A program made the position numbers and the translations under genes. Shown here piece by piece: positions 59,138 through 64,000 of a DNA stretch of 64,000 nucleotides. A model generated the notes under the pieces. It was given only the letters and a program-made list of their open reading frames with translations. It was not told where the DNA came from and made no database searches. The stretch is from Phalacrocorax aristotelis. Lineage: Eukaryota > Chordata > Aves > Suliformes > Phalacrocoracidae. The stretch lies in NCBI RefSeq assembly GCF_949628215.1, contig NC_134276.1:65640733-65704732 (forward strand), given 5' to 3'. Every line of letters begins with the position of its first letter. Within the stretch, counting starts at the first letter, position 1.

Positions 59138-62100
59138 GTAATGTGTATGCTGATATTTTATTCGGTGTCTTTATATTGAATTTTATTAACCAATTTCCTA
59201 TCTTTTACATGATTACACAAATGTTCTTGATAGGGTTACTAAATGGCAATATTGTTGACTGAAAATCACAGCAGTTAGTCATGGTCTTCATTATTAAACT
59301 GTACGCGTCACTCTGAATTTTAGGCACCCATATGGTTGTTTTGATTTGCTTTGGGTTTGATTGTGAAAGTTGCTAACTAAGAAATAGGTGTTGGCATCTT
59401 TAGATAAAGGGCTCTGTGTTTTCTTAGGTGCAAAGCACCTGTACTGTAAGAACATAAATATGAATTTGAGTTCCTAATTTTCAGAACCATATTTCACAAC
59501 GTCTATCAGGAGAGGTATCAAAGAACAGGGACTGTGTTCCCTTTCAATAAGAAACAATACTCTTAATTATAAAATGTTGCAGATTTTTACTCTGGATAAA
59601 GAGGTAATCCTATTTTCTGTCAAGCCTTAGTGGAGAGCTGAAAACAGGAGCTTAGATAGTTCTGTACTCTAAGTAATAAGTACTTACACCATCTTTCAGA
59701 TGATGTCTTGTTTTACTGTCAAAACATCTTTGTACGTTCGAAGTATATCTTTCAGTCTAATGTCAATCTAATTTTGTACAATTTTTTTTTTCCTGAGAAG
59801 TATAACTGAATCAGTGGTACTAACAAGTAGATTTAATGTAATTTACAGAAATGTTGACAGTTACACAGTGAAATTGCAGAGCAGGGAGGCAAGGGACTGG
59901 AGACCACGGTATCCAAGCAGTTTAGAATACCTTGAGAGCTATGGAGGGTGGTTTTGCTAGGCTTTTGTTAGGGAAAGTTGCTATTGGAGCTCTTTGCTTC
60001 CTTAGTTGTTCTTCTACTTCCAAAAAATGTTTGGTTTATGACATAGAGGTGCAAAACTAATAAAGAGCATGGATTCAGAAAGAAATAAAAAAAAATTTAT
60101 TACAGCTGATCAAGAAATCAAATTCTATTCTGAACGAAACTTCAGCAGAGATTTTATTCTTTTTTGAAAACATTTTTTCAGAATTCTTTTTACAGAAAAA
60201 AATTTGGTCAATGATTTTTCTTTTTTTTCTTGATTTTTAAAAAATTTAAAGTTTCCTTTTCCTAAAGAAAAACAACTTTAAACAAAAGAAAATAAGAATT
60301 CATTTATACTATCTAAAATATTAAACGTAACATTTTATATCAGGATTCCTTCTGGGTTTTATAAATATCTGTCAATGTTCTTATCTGTATTATAGAAGTA
60401 TCTACAGAAGTATCTAGAAGATTCCTTGATTGTGTTTTTTTCCACCATTTCTAAAAATAATTTTGCTTTCTTAGTGAATTACAAGCATACTTTTACTTCA
60501 GCCTGGCCGTCCTGTATGAGCTAGCTTAAAGTTAAAGAAACAAACCCAGCCAATGAAGAAAAGGCGTTTGGAAGTTACTTCAGGCTAAAATCTCAGGCCA
60601 TGTTCATATGAGCTGTGGATGTGACACTATTAATTTCAAGTCACATTAAGGCTCAAGTTCTTTGTCTTCACTGTAATTACGTAACTGTTCATTAGTTATC
60701 CAGTGTTGTTGTTTTAATCTAACTACTGTAATCTTCTAAATTCTTTGTTCATCCAAAAGCTTTAATAAGTGCATGTAATTAGGCACAGGTGAACGCTGGT
60801 TGCCTGCTTGAGGAAAACTAGTGCTTCTCTGTGCTGAGGAAAGGCTGACTCTCCCTCTTGCTTCAACAGTGAATTTTAAGCTTTGTATCACTCTTCACCT
60901 TCAAGAAAAAAAGCAAGTGATGATAGTGTTGCTATTTTAAACTTTTATAGGAGGCTGGCTTGGTATGTAATTTTCTGATTTCCCTTTGAGCTAACCTCAG
61001 CACGCTGTCATATGAATACAGGGCTGAGATGTAGATTAGTGTCTGCTTTCTGGTCAGGGTTTTGTATCAGAGTGGCAGTGAGGATGGGAGAGAGCTTATC
61101 CTCTTTCTCTTCCTGCCCCATTAAAGTGCTGAGCCATAGTGGTCTGTCACCTCTCTGATGCTGTTCTTATGTTGGTTCTTGTCAGTATTGTGCCAGCACA
61201 TTGCCAACAATTGAGCTTGTCCAAACAGTCACGTGGTTGGGCTGCTTCTCTCTTCTGAGCATTGAGAAATAAAGATACTAATGCAGTAACCTGCAATTTC
61301 TGGTACACGGCCCATGGAGACTGTTTTATTGTGGAATAGCCCGAGCACTTGTTGACCAGTTGGTGCATCTTGTCTCTCCAGACTAGAGCATGCTTTGCTT
61401 CCTCAGCATCTTGACTATATCATCTGCCTCCCTCATGCTTAATGCCTGCAGTGTGTGCACTGTGGCATTTCAGGTCCTTTTAATAGTCTGATGGAAAAAC
61501 AGCACCTTGTGATCAGTTTTCTTTGATTTCTGCACCCCCACCTTTTCTTAAGAGCTAGTGATACTGTTTGAATACATGCTTATTGGCTTCCTGTGATTGG
61601 TTTTGGTTGTAATTCCATTGGTAAGTCCTGTTACAAGAAGCCACTCTGCAAGTTATATGCCTCCCTCATATGCCACTTCTGTGAGTCTGTGCCAGAAGCT
61701 TCACATGCCGTTCCTCAGTTGCCTGGGTGAGGCCTGATGCACTGTCAGAGCTTTCTAGCCATGGGTTTGCAGGACCAGGAGCTGCAGCTTCAGAAAAAAC
61801 TCCTAAAGAAAGCATTCATTGTGTCCTAATAGCTGTTCAGCTGCATCCCTTGCAGATGTGGCTATCCTAGTCTTGGCCTAGTTAGACCCTCCAACTCCAG
61901 AGCAAATGAGCAGTGCAAGCTATTTCTCTTCAAAAGAAAGGAACAAAACCATGTTTCTGCTCCGCTTTTCAGCTCTGGAGTGTGCAGAGTAAAGAATCTC
62001 TGCTCCCTGTTCTACTTCAGACTTCCAGAATGCTGTACCACGTCTGGTGTGGAACTTGGCCATCACAGCCAGCTTCCTTGTAGGCAACATCAGGCCATCT

Positions 62101-64000
62101 GCTTTTCACTTTCAGTGTCCATGATTGATTCTGGCTGGAGACAACAGTATGGTTACCTCCCTGAGTTCATCTCTGTTGGTATGCAGCTGATGGTGGTTTA
62201 GACTCTGTTGAGGAAGAGTTTAGCCGCCATGTGAAAGCAAGGCTGAGGCCCCTATGACTGTCAGTGCTCAGAAGCAGCATATTTCCAAAGCTATTGGATG
62301 TTCTTGTTTTTTTCACATGGCAGCAATATTATGTCCCTGTCATACCTACCCACCAGAGCACTGTTCCAGGGATGTTTGTGCTTCTGGTCTTACTCTGATC
62401 TGATTTTCTCTTGTAACCTGAGGCTTGGAAGTGGGGGAATTCCCATGTGTACCATCGAGAGCTGCTCCTCAGGTTTGTGAGAGAACCAAGCTGCTGTCCT
62501 GAAAGGTGATGAGTACAGCTCCCGAGAGGACTTTGGAAAGAATATTATATTCCTTGCATAGCCTCCCATAGGAGATGGTGCTGCCTAATGCTCCAGGATG
62601 TTCTGCATTCTGCTGCTGCCCAGCAGTTAGGCAGTTACAGGCTTAGCTGTGTCCTGTATCAGTTTCCAGCCTCTTGTCATCTCCTTTCTCCTCCTACTCC
62701 TTCTGGAATAAATGTGATGTTCCTGTCAAATTTTCTGCTTCTGAGTTTGGTGAATCTTTACTGGGTATGTTTCTGGCTTTGTGGTCAAATGGACTGATAC
62801 AGAATTGTTGGTTGAATGGTAGTTACTATTGGGATCAGGCAGAGAAAAGCATTCATCCTTATGAAGTACCCTTTCCTTAACTGAAGTAAGACTGTAACAC
62901 TGGAATCATCATGCTACCCTCAGCCAGTCATTTACCCTTAAAGATCTCTGATATCTATTGGGATATAAATTTCAGAAATCTCACTTTCCACCCCTAGTGA
63001 CATTGTCTTAAGATGTTGTGTAAGTGTCTTGGCTGTGGTTAACACCTAGCAAAGGGTGGGAGAGGTTTGGGCCATTGTCATGGATCACCTATCCATCGAG
63101 TGTGCCCAGAGAGAGCCCAATTGAAGTTTTCTCTTTCAGATGGATTCTCAGTTCCGCCTCAACTGAGGTATCAGCCTTTCTGTGTTTGGTTTTGGTTAGT
63201 TGGATTGATTCCCCACTTTAAGCCTCATGCCTTCGGGATTTAGGCAACGCTTCACAGCCGTAATAAATTGTGAGAACGGGACCAGCTGTTTCAGTACACT
63301 ATCTGCACTAGTTCTGCAAGCTCTGAAGAGCTGCAGAATGCAGAACCACCTTCTGTTGTCATAGCAGTCTGTTAAAGCTAAATCTGCGGCTATGGGTTTT
63401 GAGAAGCATTTTCCGCTTCTTACCTGAGCAGCCTCCTGGGTTCCATTTGTACCAAGTATAAGACAGCTGAAAAGTATCCCAGGCTAATGCTGCAGCTGAT
63501 AGGTTAGTAGTATTGTCTGTGGTACCTACTGCCATGTATGACTATGAACAACAGGATGCGTTAGCCTTTGGAATCACTGCTCACATGGTCTCAAGTTAGC
63601 AGAAAAATTATTTGCCCCAATCTTAATTCTTCAATATGCATTGCATGTGCATTTGCTTCCTGCCCTGTTCATGTCCTCTGGAGAGTCCTCTGGAGATTCC
63701 TGCTGTGGGGATTCAGCAGTTCATAGGGAGCTGGAGTAACAGCGAGGACATGCCACTTCCTGTTCTCAGCCTTCAGCTAGGAGGAGGTGAGGTGGATGTG
63801 ATCTTGTGCCTGTGACACTGCAGAGGCAAAACCCAGAGGCCATGTGCACACAACTGCTGTGAGAATGTGTGTACATGCTGTATTTCTCTCAGCCCTCACC
63901 CAGCCTCCAGGGTTGATGCATGTACTGCAAGTAATATCCAGTGAAAAACTACTCTCTTACTAGCCAAGCCTTGTTGCTTTCAACCAACCTGATGAGAGTC
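59138..64000 (+). other. NAXD intron 5, runs off the window
   Basis: No frame resembling the next NAXD segment (the conserved ID-A-DG region) was found, so intron 5 exceeds 4.8 kb. The first half is very A+T-rich, with mirrored poly-A/poly-T clusters at about 60,080-60,290. From about 60,950 to the edge it is G+C-richer with many short frames on both strands, unassigned. Confidence 0.6.

Noticed and set aside
48719..61482. Recurring short string GTTTCAGGTCC or TTTCAGGTCC near 48.73, 53.97 and 61.47 kb
   Set aside because: The shared part is under 20 bases with unrelated flanks; it looks like chance or splice-site-like sequence, not a dispersed repeat.
1..64000. CRISPR arrays, operons, bacterial insertion sequences, tRNA or rRNA genes
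   Set aside because: The window is intron-rich vertebrate DNA; no regularly spaced direct repeats, cloverleaf-like sequence or rRNA segment was seen.

Overview
The window is nuclear DNA of a vertebrate, most likely a bird. It carries a 3'-anchored CR1 LINE fragment, two class III (ERV-L-like) endogenous retrovirus copies of avian type, and an intron-rich gene with a strong CpG island. All coding assignments come from reading the sequence, with family knowledge from memory; no database search was run.

Layout. (1) 1-12,860: no gene recognised; a GC-rich GGCCCC-type minisatellite near 0.75-0.88 kb and a short telomere-like patch near 8.19 kb. (2) 12,861-20,448: a full-length but dead ERV on the + strand (copy A) with 5' LTR, primer-binding site, leader/gag remnants, protease remnant, reverse transcriptase, RNase H, integrase, no env, and 3' LTR. 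(3) 20,449-26,639: single-copy spacer. (4) about 26,640-31,791: a second, almost identical ERV copy on the - strand (copy B), lacking the 5' LTR and leader and keeping about 370 bp of the 3' LTR. A and B form a ~5.1 kb inverted repeat and share the same stops and frameshifts. (5) 34,343 to about 34,965: truncated CR1 LINE, - strand. (6) about 35.16-37.80 kb: CpG island. (7) 35,557 to beyond the right edge: NAXD (CARKD), the ATP-dependent NAD(P)HX dehydratase, + strand. A first exon with two usable donors and four further exons lie in the window; the C-terminal half, including the catalytic GxGD-type region, lies beyond 64,000.

The most interesting part is NAXD intron 1. It holds two exons (37,181-37,758 and from 39,011) encoding a Myb/SANT-like DNA-binding protein with a C-terminal coiled coil. 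These exons can end as a stand-alone protein (stop at 39,462, AATAAA immediately after). They can also splice at 39,382 into NAXD exon 2 in frame, because that donor has the same phase (1) as both NAXD first-exon donors. The locus could therefore make three kinds of N-terminus on the same metabolite-repair enzyme: an Arg-rich mitochondrial-type one, a hydrophobic secretory/membrane-type one, and a DNA-binding one. The first two match what is known for mammalian NAXD. The third is an inference from splice-site phase and needs transcript evidence.
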